The notes under the pieces are model-generated. The model searched no databases. It was not told the origin of the DNA and worked only from the letters and a program-made list of their open reading frames with translations. Positions 25,120 to 33,417 of a stretch of DNA of 51,458 bases are shown piece by piece; position 1 is the first letter of the stretch, and each line of letters opens with the position of its first letter. Location of the stretch: assembly GCA_015060205.1 (NCBI GenBank), contig SUYY01000012.1, positions 1 to 51,458 of the forward strand, given 5' to 3'. The translations under genes and the position numbers were made by a program. Source of the stretch: Bacteroidales bacterium. GTDB taxonomy: Bacteria > Bacteroidota > Bacteroidia > Bacteroidales > UBA932.

Positions 25120-26931
25120 TTAAAATCTATATTCAAATCCACCCATGATGCTTCTTCCCGGCATCGGATAGCCGCTTGTTACCTCATATCTGCTGTCACA
25201 TACATTTCTTGCAGAGAGTTTAAGCATGATTTCACTAGTGCCGTCCAACCTGAAGGATCTGCCGAAGGATATATCAAGAGTATTCCAATCGGGCATATCT
25301 CCGTAGGAATCACATCTTCCGGAGCGCATCTGCCATATGGCAAAAAGCCTCCAGAGCCTCCATGAAGCATCTGCGTCGATATTGACAGTATGTTTCGCTA
25401 TATATGGCACCTGTCCTCCGTTAGCGTTGTCGACCGCAGACTGGAAGGAATACCTGAGGTCTGCTCCCAATGAAAGGTCACCGGTCCTGTAAACGACTCC
25501 GCAAAGTGCATCAAGACCGGTAGAACGGACTTTGCCTATATTGTAAGGTGCCCAGATGTTCGGATCTTCCGGAGATGGAGCGGATATTATCTTATCCCTA
25601 AGAAAATTGCAGAATCCATTGAATTTTGCCTTGACTTTCAAAGATCCGGCAGATGACAGGTCTATATCATCGTCATATTCGAAACCCATATCTGCAAGCC
25701 AGGCGTCCTCCGGCCGGAGTTCCGGATTGCCGAATCCGACATAGTACAGTTCATTGAACACAGGTACACGATAGGCTCTCCTGCCGAAAGCAGTGAACTC
25801 GAGTTCTTCAGTGATACTGACCCTAAGGTCGAAGGACGGAGACCAGGCATGTCTTGACATCTGCCCATTGTCGAATGTTCCATAGTACTCCACTGCAATA
25901 TCGGCAGAGAGTATTCCGTACCTGTATGAAGATGACACAGAAGTGAAAACCGCTGTCCTTGATGCATCGTATGATGTGGAATACAGGCCATCCCAGTGAA
26001 GGTCGGTTGCAGCAGAGAGGCTCCATCTGTCGGAAAGACGGAAAAAATGGGAGGTATTCACCTGAACTTCTGCCTGATCATAACTGCTGTCCCCATATGA
26101 ACTGGTATAAAATATATGGTCATATGCCCCTTTTGCACTCACATTCAGGGAATACAGAGAAGAGAAACTCTTTCTGAAAACACCCTGGACAAATGCATTA
26201 CGGTCTTTCTGCCGGTCGTCGGACGGATAGGCCACCGATCCTGGAGCACCTCTTGAGACATCATTGTAATATGCCTTGACATGCATGTCCCCGCCCGCAT
26301 ATACTCCCCAAAGGTCAAGTGAAGCGCGTCCTTGGGTCAAATCATTGTTGGTCCTGACAGCATTGTCGCCATATCTGAAATTTCCCTTGCTGAATACTCC
26401 TGAAGCACTTGCAGAAAGGACATATGAGTCGGAAAGACGGAATCCGAACGATGCAGAAGGCAGATAAGTTCCGAAAGATCCGGCATACATACCCACCTTT
26501 GCAGAAAAAGGAAGAGAACCGAACTGCGGACGTTCAGTGTCGAATGATATGCTGTTCTGAGCATAATCCACCGCTACGGATGAAAGCATGGAGGCATCAA
26601 GCATGCCCAAGTCGTTCTGCCCTGACTGAAGATTACCCACACGCACTCCATCTATATAAATGGATGTATGTGCAGTTCCTAGTCCTCTCAGTGACACGGT
26701 CTTAAGTCCGGACATGCCGCCGTTGTCGCCTACAAAGAGTCCGGGACATCTGAGGAGTGCCTCGGATACATCGTAGCAATGTTTAACTTTTACTGAATCT
26801 TTCCGGGATACGATGACACCCTTGTCTGCAGTGACTGTCACAGCATGAAGTGAATCAGTCAGAGGCTCTTGAGAGCCATACGGCAGAACAGACAGAAGCA
26901 TGCCTGCCGCAAAAAGAATTGAATTGAACAT
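25120..26931 (-). CDS. btuB: TonB-dependent outer membrane receptor, probably for cobalamin
   Basis: The 603-aa protein has an export signal (MFNSILFAAGMLLSVLPYGS). A plug domain follows with LRCPGLFVGDNGGMSGLKTV near 60-80 and SIYIDGVRVGNLQSG near 91. A 22-strand-type barrel ends in GGFEYRF, the usual aromatic C-terminus. The length is near that of E. coli BtuB (about 594 aa). The cobalamin riboswitch just upstream on the same strand is the main evidence for cobalamin or a related corrinoid as ligand. A shortened BtuC-like permease follows at 12 bases. The gene symbol is an inference from context. Confidence 0.8.
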   Translation of the reverse strand: MFNSILFAAGMLLSVLPYGSQEPLTDSLHAVTVTADKGVIVSRKDSVKVKHCYDVSEALLRCPGLFVGDNGGMSGLKTVSLRGLGTAHTSIYIDGVRVGNLQSGQNDLGMLDASMLSSVAVDYAQNSISFDTERPQFGSLPFSAKVGMYAGSFGTYLPSASFGFRLSDSYVLSASASGVFSKGNFRYGDNAVRTNNDLTQGRASLDLWGVYAGGDMHVKAYYNDVSRGAPGSVAYPSDDRQKDRNAFVQGVFRKSFSSLYSLNVSAKGAYDHIFYTSSYGDSSYDQAEVQVNTSHFFRLSDRWSLSAATDLHWDGLYSTSYDASRTAVFTSVSSSYRYGILSADIAVEYYGTFDNGQMSRHAWSPSFDLRVSITEELEFTAFGRRAYRVPVFNELYYVGFGNPELRPEDAWLADMGFEYDDDIDLSSAGSLKVKAKFNGFCNFLRDKIISAPSPEDPNIWAPYNIGKVRSTGLDALCGVVYRTGDLSLGADLRYSFQSAVDNANGGQVPYIAKHTVNIDADASWRLWRLFAIWQMRSGRCDSYGDMPDWNTLDISFGRSFRLDGTSEIMLKLSARNVCDSRYEVTSGYPMPGRSIMGGFEYRF

Positions 26932-26987
26932 TTGTTTGCGCCATTACAGAAACCTGCCCCCGGGCTTCATTTGTGAGACTTGACTAT

Positions 26988-27141
26988 GGCAGGTCTTCGG
27001 ACTTGTTCCTACCGGTCGGACCGGACCTCCGCGCCTTCTCACAGCAACCTGCTGCAATGGCATGATGCGGGGCAATCAGAAATTACCGCTGCGGGCACAG
27101 TTCCGGATTCGCACCGGATTCCCTTATCCACAATCCCGGTA
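26988..27141 (-). promoter_or_regulatory. Cobalamin (AdoCbl-type) riboswitch upstream of btuB
   Basis: On the minus strand the core runs from GGGAATCCGGTGCGAATCC (about 27125-27107), through CTGTGCCCGCAGCGGTAA, to the B12 box AAGTCCGAAGACCTGCC (27004-26988). These are the conserved cobalamin-riboswitch elements. The leader then continues 56 bases to the receptor start. A GGCAGGT at 26958-26952 can pair with the ACCTGCC that ends the box (26994-26988), giving a plausible off or on switch. High cobalamin should turn the operon down. Confidence 0.92.
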
Positions 27142-27149
27142 CAAAAGTA
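27142..27149 (-). promoter_or_regulatory. -7 promoter box of the riboswitch/btuB transcript
   Basis: On the minus strand this is TACTTTTG, matching TAnnTTTG, just upstream of the riboswitch 5' end. The -33 element is not clear. Confidence 0.55.
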
Positions 27150-27185
27150 ATGAATTTTCTAAGGAAAATATATAAATTTGCCTTC

Positions 27186-27821
27186 ATGAGAAAATTCGAT
27201 ACCTGCTTTTTTGAAAGATATGCGCAGATAACTCTTGAGACCATTCTGGGAGACGCATACAGTGACCTTGTCAACGAGGACAGACCAGACCTGCAGAAGC
27301 CTGACAGGAGCCTTGGGATCGAGGTGACCCGTGCGATGGAGCCACGCAAGGAGGCAGCACTCACCATGCTTAAGGAAATGGCTGGGCTTCAGATTCAGGA
27401 CAAAGACCGTGAAGAGGTGGCTCAGATCCTCCGAAGCGGATACGGCTACGGTCTTCAGGACGGAAAATATGTCGGACATCTTGAATATGAGTACTGGTCT
27501 CTTGCACAGCCTCTAAGGCGCATAATTGAGAGCAAGGTAGGTAAGGTCGCCTCCGGCTTCTATGGAGAATTTGATGAATTCGGACTTTACATATTCTGCA
27601 AGGACGACCTGACGGAAGATGAAGTGATATTGACAATGGAATATACCAGCGAACTTCAGCGGCACCTGGATGTCAAATATTCAATAATGTATCTTTCTCT
27701 GATAGACAAGTTATATGTCTGTGACCTTACCGATGTAGACCGCACAGACCATAAAACGACATGCACATCCTACGACATAAGCCGAAGGATGTGCAAGGAA
27801 TTCTTTCTTAAGGCATTATAG
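27186..27821 (+). CDS. Unknown protein, possible PD-(D/E)XK nuclease fold, 211 aa
   Basis: I prefer the ATG at 27186 (MRKFDTCFFERYAQ), because the earlier ATG at 27150 overlaps the minus-strand promoter and because TAAATTTG at 27173-27180 is a plausible -7 box for the plus strand. The segment EDRPDLQKPDRSLGIEVTRA (about residues 30-49) resembles the D...E-x-T/K motif of PD-(D/E)XK proteins, with Asp in 'RPDL' and Glu in 'GIEVT'; there is no Lys at the third place. It has no signal peptide or membrane segment. It converges with pyrF, overlapping it by six bases. Nuclease activity is a guess from the motif only. Confidence 0.6.
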   Translation: MRKFDTCFFERYAQITLETILGDAYSDLVNEDRPDLQKPDRSLGIEVTRAMEPRKEAALTMLKEMAGLQIQDKDREEVAQILRSGYGYGLQDGKYVGHLEYEYWSLAQPLRRIIESKVGKVASGFYGEFDEFGLYIFCKDDLTEDEVILTMEYTSELQRHLDVKYSIMYLSLIDKLYVCDLTDVDRTDHKTTCTSYDISRRMCKEFFLKAL

Positions 27822-28658
27822 GTTTGCAGTCGTTGCCGCTACCTGTGCCGCCACCTTAGCATAGTTCTCAGTACTGTCAGCGAAGAGGATTCCGCGTGAG
27901 GAGTTTATGAGAAGTCCGCCATGGTCATTTGCACCGTTTGCGATCACTTCCTCTGCAGAGCCACCCTGTGCACCTACACCGGGAACAAGGAAGAAGTTGT
28001 CAGGACAGAAACTGCGGAGTTCCTGAAGTTTGTCAGCCTTGGTAGCGCCTACCACGAACATCATGTTGTCCGGAGTGGAAATCTCCATCATTTCTTCCAT
28101 AACCGCCTGATAAAGAGGCTTCCCGTCTTTCTGCGCAGTCTGGAACTGATAGGCAGACGCATTAGATGTGAGAGCGAGTACGATCGCCCATTTATCCTTG
28201 TATTCAAGGAAAGGAGTGACACTGTCTGCGCCCATATAAGGTGCTATCGTCACAGCATCGAAATCCATTTCCTCAAAGAATGCCTTCGCATACATCTTTG
28301 CAGTGTTGCCGATATCTCCTCTCTTTGCATCTGCAATAAGGAAGATATCAGGATATTTGCTTCTTATGTAATCTACGGTAGCGTCGAGGGCACGCATACC
28401 TTCTATTCCGTAGCACTCATAGAAAGCAAGATTCGGCTTATAAGCCACACAATGAGGTGCTGTAGCATCAACGATGGCCTTGTTGAATTCTATGATGGAA
28501 CGAGCCTTTCCTTTGTAAAGTTCACCTTTGATGGCAAGTTCACCGCTTCCTGCCAATGCCTTCACATGTTCAGGCATCTTGTTGAAGTCTACATCAAGAC
28601 CCACGCAGAGCATGCTCTTCTTTGACTGGATCTGGTGGTATAGTTCTTTTCTGTTCAT
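27816..28658 (-). CDS. pyrF: Orotidine 5'-phosphate decarboxylase
   Basis: PyrF makes UMP from orotidine 5'-phosphate, the last step of pyrimidine synthesis. The 280-aa protein belongs to the longer subfamily 2: it has the catalytic DAKRGDIGNTA motif near residue 113, the start CVGLDVDFNKMPEHVKAL, and the phosphate-binding VPGVGAQGGSAEEV near 225. It converges with the 27186 gene and overlaps it by six bases. A REP-like element lies between its start and the next upstream gene's stop, so it may be transcribed separately from the dipeptidase. Confidence 0.92.
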   Translation of the reverse strand: MNRKELYHQIQSKKSMLCVGLDVDFNKMPEHVKALAGSGELAIKGELYKGKARSIIEFNKAIVDATAPHCVAYKPNLAFYECYGIEGMRALDATVDYIRSKYPDIFLIADAKRGDIGNTAKMYAKAFFEEMDFDAVTIAPYMGADSVTPFLEYKDKWAIVLALTSNASAYQFQTAQKDGKPLYQAVMEEMMEISTPDNMMFVVGATKADKLQELRSFCPDNFFLVPGVGAQGGSAEEVIANGANDHGGLLINSSRGILFADSTENYAKVAAQVAATTANL

Positions 28659-28713
28659 AATCTTGTAGTTTTGAGATTCTTCACTTCGTTCAGACTGACA
28701 GTGGAGCGTTTAC

Positions 28714-28748
28714 CTGTCATCCTGAGGAGCGAAGCGACGTGAGGATCT
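28714..28748. repeat. REP-like palindrome directly after the dipeptidase stop
   Basis: The element reads (plus strand) CTGTCATCCTGAGGAGCG and then AAGCGACGTGAGGATCTG; ATCCT (28719-28723) pairs with AGGAT (28742-28746). Compared with 14658-14692 the arm pair ATTCT/AGAAT has changed on both sides, keeping the pairing. Confidence 0.75.
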
Positions 28749-28749
28749 G

Positions 28750-30096
28750 TTAATAATATCTGTAAAACAATGCAATCGCCTCCATTCCCGCATAGAGTTG
28801 CTTCAGAAGGTAACTCTCATTAGGCGAATGGATTGTGTCACGTTCAAGGCCGAATCCCATAAGAAGCGGGTCGATACCGAGTATACGCTGGAGGTCTGCC
28901 AGAATAGGAATCGAGCCACCTCCTCGTGAAGGAACCGGTTCCACACCATAGACCTCTGTCATAGCCTTCTCCGCAGCCTTGTATGCAGGCGAGGAAATCG
29001 GAATGAGGAAGCCGTCTCCACCATGATGAGGTGTGACTTCCACCTTGACATAATCAGGTGCAATAGACTTGAAATGCTCCTCGAAAAGTCGTGTTATGGT
29101 AGCGCTGTCCTGATTCGGTACAAGCCTCATCGATATCTTGGCATGAGCGACAGACGGGAGCACAGTCTTTGCTCCTTCACCTGTATATCCACCCCATATT
29201 CCGTTCACATCCAGACATGGACGTATGCCGGTACGCTCGAGAGTGGTATAACCTTTCTCGCCTTTGACTTCCTTGATATCGAGGAATTCCTTATATTCTT
29301 CAATATCGAATGGGGCACGGGAAAGTTTTGCCCTGTCCTCTGCAGAAAGTTCGACGACCTCATCATAGAAACCCTTGACCGTGACATGTCCGTCCTGATC
29401 GATGAGGGATGATATCATATCACAAAGCACGTTTATAGGATTTGCCACAGCACCGCCGTAATGTCCTGAATGAAGATCCTTGTTCGGTCCTGTCACCTTT
29501 ACCTCCACATATGAAAGTCCACGCATTCCACAGTTGATGGAAGGCACTGATTCAGAGATCATTGTAGTGTCTGACACAAGGATGATATCAGCCTTTAGAA
29601 GTTCCTTGTTTGCAGAAGCCCATGCTGCGAGAGACGGACTGCCTATCTCTTCCTCACCCTCAAGAATGAACTTCACATTATGCTTCAGAGTGCCTGTACG
29701 CACGAGAAACTCAAAGGCCTTGATATGCATGAACAACTGACCTTTGTCATCATTTGCGCCACGGGCATAGATTGCACCGTCACGTATTTCAGGTTCGAAC
29801 GGGTCCGAATGCCAAAGTTCTATGGGATCGACCGGCTGAACATCATAATGTCCGTACACAAGCACGGTAGGAAGCGACGGATCGACGGTCTTATGACCGT
29901 ATACGACCGGATGTCCCGCAGTCGGATATACCGCTGCGTGGTCTGCTCCTGCCTCTGTCAACAGTTCCACCAGGCGTTCTGCACACTTATGCATGTCACC
30001 TTTGTGCTTCTCCAGTGAACTGACTGACGGTATTCTCAGGAGAGAAAAGAGTTCGTCCAGAAAACGTTGGTTGTTAGTTTGAATGTATTGTTTCAT
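28750..30096 (-). CDS. M20 family metallo-dipeptidase
   Basis: M20 enzymes use two zinc ions to cut dipeptides. The motifs are clear: VYGHYDVQP near residue 78 (zinc His and Asp), GANDDKGQ near 108, and EGEEEIGSPS near 142 with the catalytic Glu. A lid/dimerisation domain sits in the middle, and the C-terminus has SRGGGSIPILADLQ. The 448-aa start at 30096 (MKQYIQTNNQRFLDEL) is preferred to one 27 codons upstream, because it lies one base after the clpX stop codon and begins the family-like sequence. It is thus coupled to clpX. The exact substrate is not known. Confidence 0.85.
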   Translation of the reverse strand: MKQYIQTNNQRFLDELFSLLRIPSVSSLEKHKGDMHKCAERLVELLTEAGADHAAVYPTAGHPVVYGHKTVDPSLPTVLVYGHYDVQPVDPIELWHSDPFEPEIRDGAIYARGANDDKGQLFMHIKAFEFLVRTGTLKHNVKFILEGEEEIGSPSLAAWASANKELLKADIILVSDTTMISESVPSINCGMRGLSYVEVKVTGPNKDLHSGHYGGAVANPINVLCDMISSLIDQDGHVTVKGFYDEVVELSAEDRAKLSRAPFDIEEYKEFLDIKEVKGEKGYTTLERTGIRPCLDVNGIWGGYTGEGAKTVLPSVAHAKISMRLVPNQDSATITRLFEEHFKSIAPDYVKVEVTPHHGGDGFLIPISSPAYKAAEKAMTEVYGVEPVPSRGGGSIPILADLQRILGIDPLLMGFGLERDTIHSPNESYLLKQLYAGMEAIALFYRYY

Positions 30097-30097
30097 A

Positions 30098-31306
30098 TTA
30101 TTGCAGTTTTTCCTTTGCATATCTGAGGGTAAGACGGAAGGTCTTCTTTCCGGATGTCGGTGCGTCATACATTGCATCGGTCATTATCTTCTCGCAGATG
30201 GAACGCAATCCGCGTGCACCAAGACGGTTCTCTATAGATGTGTCAACGATCAGATCGAGAACTTCAGGATCCACCTTAAGAGCAATACCGTCGAGTTCGA
30301 ACATCTTCTCGTACTGCTTCATAAGCGCATTCTTCGGCTCGGTAAGTATCCTCTTCAAGGCGTCTCTGTCGAGATGGTCAAGATAGGTTATTACAGGAAG
30401 ACGTCCGATTATTTCAGGAATGAGACCATAAGAACGGAGGTCCTGCGCCTCAACATATTGAAGAAGATTTTCCTTATCGATCTGCTTCTTGCCTGAGACG
30501 CTGAAACCGATCACCTGCGTATTGAGTCTCTGAGCGATCTTTCTTTCTATACCTTCAAATGCACCTCCGCAGATAAAGAGTATATTCTGTGTATTCACAT
30601 GCAGAAACTCCTGTTCCGGATGCTTCCTGCCGCCCTTTGGCGGAACATTCACCACAGCACCTTCGAGAAGTTTCAGCATTGCCTGCTGCACACCCTCTCC
30701 GGAAACGTCGCGGGTGATGGAAGGATTGTCGCTCTTACGTGCTATCTTGTCTATCTCGTCAATGAACACAATACCTCTCTCTGCCTTGGCAACGTCAAAG
30801 TCTGCCTCCTGAAGAAGTCTTGTCAATATGCTCTCGACATCCTCTCCCACATATCCTGCCTCTGTAAGAACAGTCGCATCCACAATAGTGAACGGAACAT
30901 CGAGAAGTTTGGCTATAGATTTGGCCATCAGAGTCTTACCGGTACCGGTAGGTCCCACCATCAGTATGTTGGACTTTTCGAGTTCAAGATCCTTGACCTC
31001 ATCCACATTGTGGTTTATCCTCTTGTAATGGTTATAGACAGCGACCGAGAGCAGTTTCTTTGCCCGGTCCTGACCTATCACATACTGGTCGAGGAACTCA
31101 TGTATCTCATGAGGTTTCTTGAGAGAATCTATCTTTCCGAGAGTTCTGGCCTGAAGAGGAGCATTGACTTCGTCGATATAGTCCTGAGCCATCTTTATAC
31201 AATCCGAGCATATGCATGCATCCATTCCCTGAAGCAGGAGAGGGACTTCCTTCTCGCTCCTTCCGCAGAACATGCAGTATCTGGTATGTTTGTCCGACTT
31301 TGCCAT
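30098..31306 (-). CDS. clpX: ATP-dependent Clp protease ATP-binding subunit ClpX
   Basis: ClpX unfolds substrates and feeds them to ClpP. The 402-aa protein has the N-terminal zinc-binding domain with Cys11, Cys14, Cys33 and Cys36. It has the Walker A motif GPTGTGKT near residue 118, Walker [12 protein letters not shown], the [19 protein letters not shown] sensor region and a C-terminal sensor 2 with GARGLRSI. Its start overlaps the clpP stop by one base. The order tig-clpP-clpX is conserved in many bacteria. Confidence 0.96.
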   Translation of the reverse strand: MAKSDKHTRYCMFCGRSEKEVPLLLQGMDACICSDCIKMAQDYIDEVNAPLQARTLGKIDSLKKPHEIHEFLDQYVIGQDRAKKLLSVAVYNHYKRINHNVDEVKDLELEKSNILMVGPTGTGKTLMAKSIAKLLDVPFTIVDATVLTEAGYVGEDVESILTRLLQEADFDVAKAERGIVFIDEIDKIARKSDNPSITRDVSGEGVQQAMLKLLEGAVVNVPPKGGRKHPEQEFLHVNTQNILFICGGAFEGIERKIAQRLNTQVIGFSVSGKKQIDKENLLQYVEAQDLRSYGLIPEIIGRLPVITYLDHLDRDALKRILTEPKNALMKQYEKMFELDGIALKVDPEVLDLIVDTSIENRLGARGLRSICEKIMTDAMYDAPTSGKKTFRLTLRYAKEKLQ

Positions 31307-31974
31307 TATCTCTTCTTTGTAAGTATCTCGTCAATCATACCATACTCGAGCGCCTCCTGGGATGTCATCCAGAAATCGCGGTCTCCGTCTGCATATATCT
31401 TTTCAATCGGCTGACCCGAATGCTCTGATATTATCGTATATAGTTCCTTCCTTGTCTTCTCGATCTCCTGTGCGGCTATCAATATATCGGATGCCTGGCC
31501 ACGTGCGCCACCGAGAGGCTGATGGATCATCACTCTCGAATGTTTCAACGCTGACCTCTTGCCCGGCGCACCTGCACAAAGAAGTACCGAACCCATGGAT
31601 GCAGCCATTCCCGTACATATGGTAGCGACATCAGGCTCTATGATCTGCATCGTGTCATATATGCCGAGACCGGACGAAACCTGTCCGCCAGGTGTGTTCA
31701 GGTAAAGGGATATATCGCTTGAATTATCGGTCGACGCAAGGAAAAGCAACTGTGCCTGGATTATATTTGCCACATCGTCATCGATAGGAACGCCCAGAAA
31801 TATGATTCTGTCCATCATAAGACGGCTGAACACATCCATAGACGCGACATTAAGTTTTCTTTCCTCGATGATCGTCGGATTGATATATCCGTCGAGGACC
31901 GACTGATAGCGGTGCATCGTCATAGAACTGATTCCATGCTCGAGACGTGCGTATTTATCGAATTCCTTGTTCAT
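31306..31974 (-). CDS. clpP: ATP-dependent Clp protease proteolytic subunit ClpP
   Basis: ClpP forms the proteolytic barrel that works with ClpX. The 222-aa protein has the serine motif [11 protein letters not shown] near residue 122, the histidine motif [12 protein letters not shown] near 149 and the Asp in DRDFWM near 198, giving a full Ser-His-Asp triad. The N-terminal extension before [14 protein letters not shown] is somewhat longer than in E. coli. It starts after a terminator that follows tig and is directly joined to clpX. Confidence 0.96.
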   Translation of the reverse strand: MNKEFDKYARLEHGISSMTMHRYQSVLDGYINPTIIEERKLNVASMDVFSRLMMDRIIFLGVPIDDDVANIIQAQLLFLASTDNSSDISLYLNTPGGQVSSGLGIYDTMQIIEPDVATICTGMAASMGSVLLCAGAPGKRSALKHSRVMIHQPLGGARGQASDILIAAQEIEKTRKELYTIISEHSGQPIEKIYADGDRDFWMTSQEALEYGMIDEILTKKR

Positions 31975-31982
31975 GATTATAT

Positions 31983-32009
31983 AAAAAAAGCCGACTCTTG
32001 CGAGCCGGC
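31983..32009 (-). terminator. Terminator or attenuator between tig and clpP
   Basis: On the minus strand, GCCGGCTCG and its partner GAGTCGGC form a stem with one mismatch, followed by a seven-base T-run. It lies nine bases after the tig stop codon (32019) and ahead of clpP, so it may set the tig/clpPX ratio. Confidence 0.75.
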
Positions 32010-32018
32010 CTGCGTAAA

Positions 32019-33326
32019 TTATTTCAACTCGCGGAATTTCTCAACCGAGATCTTCTTCTTCTTGAGGGTAACCACATTACGTACAGCAGCGAATGTCTTC
32101 TCGTTCTCTACCTGATCGAGAATCCTTCTGCCCTGCTCCTCCTGTGAAAGGATGTTCTTTGCAAATGACTCGAGTTGCTCGTCAGGAACATTGTTCATAC
32201 CGTACATTGCGAACTGATATGCGGCGAATCCCTTTGCGCTTGCAAGAAGGTCAGCCTCCTCAATCTTCACTTCATACTTGTTCATGAGATATGAGCGGAC
32301 CATCTGCCACTTGTAGTCTGCGATGAAGAGATCCCAGTCCTTCTCGATGTCTTCCATTGTGAACTTTCCTTCGTTCACTACATATACCCATCTCTTGAGG
32401 AACTTCTCTGCCACTGTAACACCCGCCTTCTCAAGAAGGAATGCCTTTGCATCCTTTGAGAAACGGAAATCAGCCTCCTGAGCATACTCAGCGCGGATTC
32501 TTTCCTCTACCTTAGCATCGAACTCAGCCTCTGTCTTCACACCGAAAATCTTCTCGAAAGTCTCTTCAGTGAGAGGAGCGTTCACGAATGTCTTCACATT
32601 CTTCACGGTCATCTTGAACATAGGGTCGAGATTTGCCATCTCCTCCTTGCTTACCTTGAGCATTGACGAACGGTCTGTCTCATTCTCAAATGCCTCATTT
32701 ACGTTCACGTCAAGAACGTCACCGCTCTTCACACCTACGAATGAAGCCCTTGCAGCCTGAGAGACATTGCGGAGAGCGACATAAGTACCCTCTACCTTCA
32801 TGTCACCTTGCTCGAAGTCCACGATGATGAAATCATCTTCCTTTGCTGCCTCTCCGTCTTCAAGTGAGCCATACTGCTTGAGAAGATTGTTCTTCATCTC
32901 ATTCTTTGCAGCCTCTGTCACTGTGATTGTATAGTAAACAACCTCATCAGCGCTTGAGAGTTCGAATGAAACCTCAGGATTGAGAGCAAGGTCGAACTTG
33001 AAGTTGAAGTCATTTCCGTCATTCCACTCGTTCTGGATGTGTTCCTCGCTAGGGAGCGGCTCGCCGAGAACACGGAAATTGTTCTCCTGGATGAAATTGT
33101 TAAGTCCCTCAGAAATAACATCATTCACTGCATCGACAAGCGCAGTCTGGCCATACATCTTCTCTACGAGAGACATAGGTACCATACCCTTTCTGAAGCC
33201 CTTGATCTCAGCCTTCTTCCTGTAGTCGTTAAGTCTCTTCTTTCTGCTGTCCGAATAATCGTCCTTGGTCACTGAAAGTGAAAGTTCGATGTTCAGATCA
33301 TCGATTCTGTTCTGTTCAATTTTCAT
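32019..33326 (-). CDS. tig: Trigger factor
   Basis: Trigger factor is the ribosome-bound chaperone that meets nascent chains. The 435-aa protein begins MKIEQNRIDDLNIELSLSVT and carries the ribosome-contact loop GFRKGMVP near residue 40. The middle region and helical C-terminus follow the Bacteroidetes type, in which the PPIase domain is poorly conserved. I start at the ATG with first base 33326; a 20-codon extension upstream overlaps the promoter region. A perfect promoter lies upstream. Confidence 0.9.
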   Translation of the reverse strand: MKIEQNRIDDLNIELSLSVTKDDYSDSRKKRLNDYRKKAEIKGFRKGMVPMSLVEKMYGQTALVDAVNDVISEGLNNFIQENNFRVLGEPLPSEEHIQNEWNDGNDFNFKFDLALNPEVSFELSSADEVVYYTITVTEAAKNEMKNNLLKQYGSLEDGEAAKEDDFIIVDFEQGDMKVEGTYVALRNVSQAARASFVGVKSGDVLDVNVNEAFENETDRSSMLKVSKEEMANLDPMFKMTVKNVKTFVNAPLTEETFEKIFGVKTEAEFDAKVEERIRAEYAQEADFRFSKDAKAFLLEKAGVTVAEKFLKRWVYVVNEGKFTMEDIEKDWDLFIADYKWQMVRSYLMNKYEVKIEEADLLASAKGFAAYQFAMYGMNNVPDEQLESFAKNILSQEEQGRRILDQVENEKTFAAVRNVVTLKKKKISVEKFRELK

Positions 33327-33383
33327 GTTTACTATATTTTTTAATATTTTTCTTCCTTTTGAGGGTCGCCAAATTTTAGCGCG

Positions 33384-33414
33384 CAAATTTAATCATTCTG
33401 CAGGATATTTCAAA
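33384..33414 (-). promoter_or_regulatory. Promoter of tig (and possibly clpPX)
   Basis: On the minus strand: TTTG (33414-33411), exactly 19 bases, then TAAATTTG (33391-33384). This is a full Bacteroidetes consensus promoter, about 60 bases before the tig start. Confidence 0.85.
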
Positions 33415-33417
33415 ATA

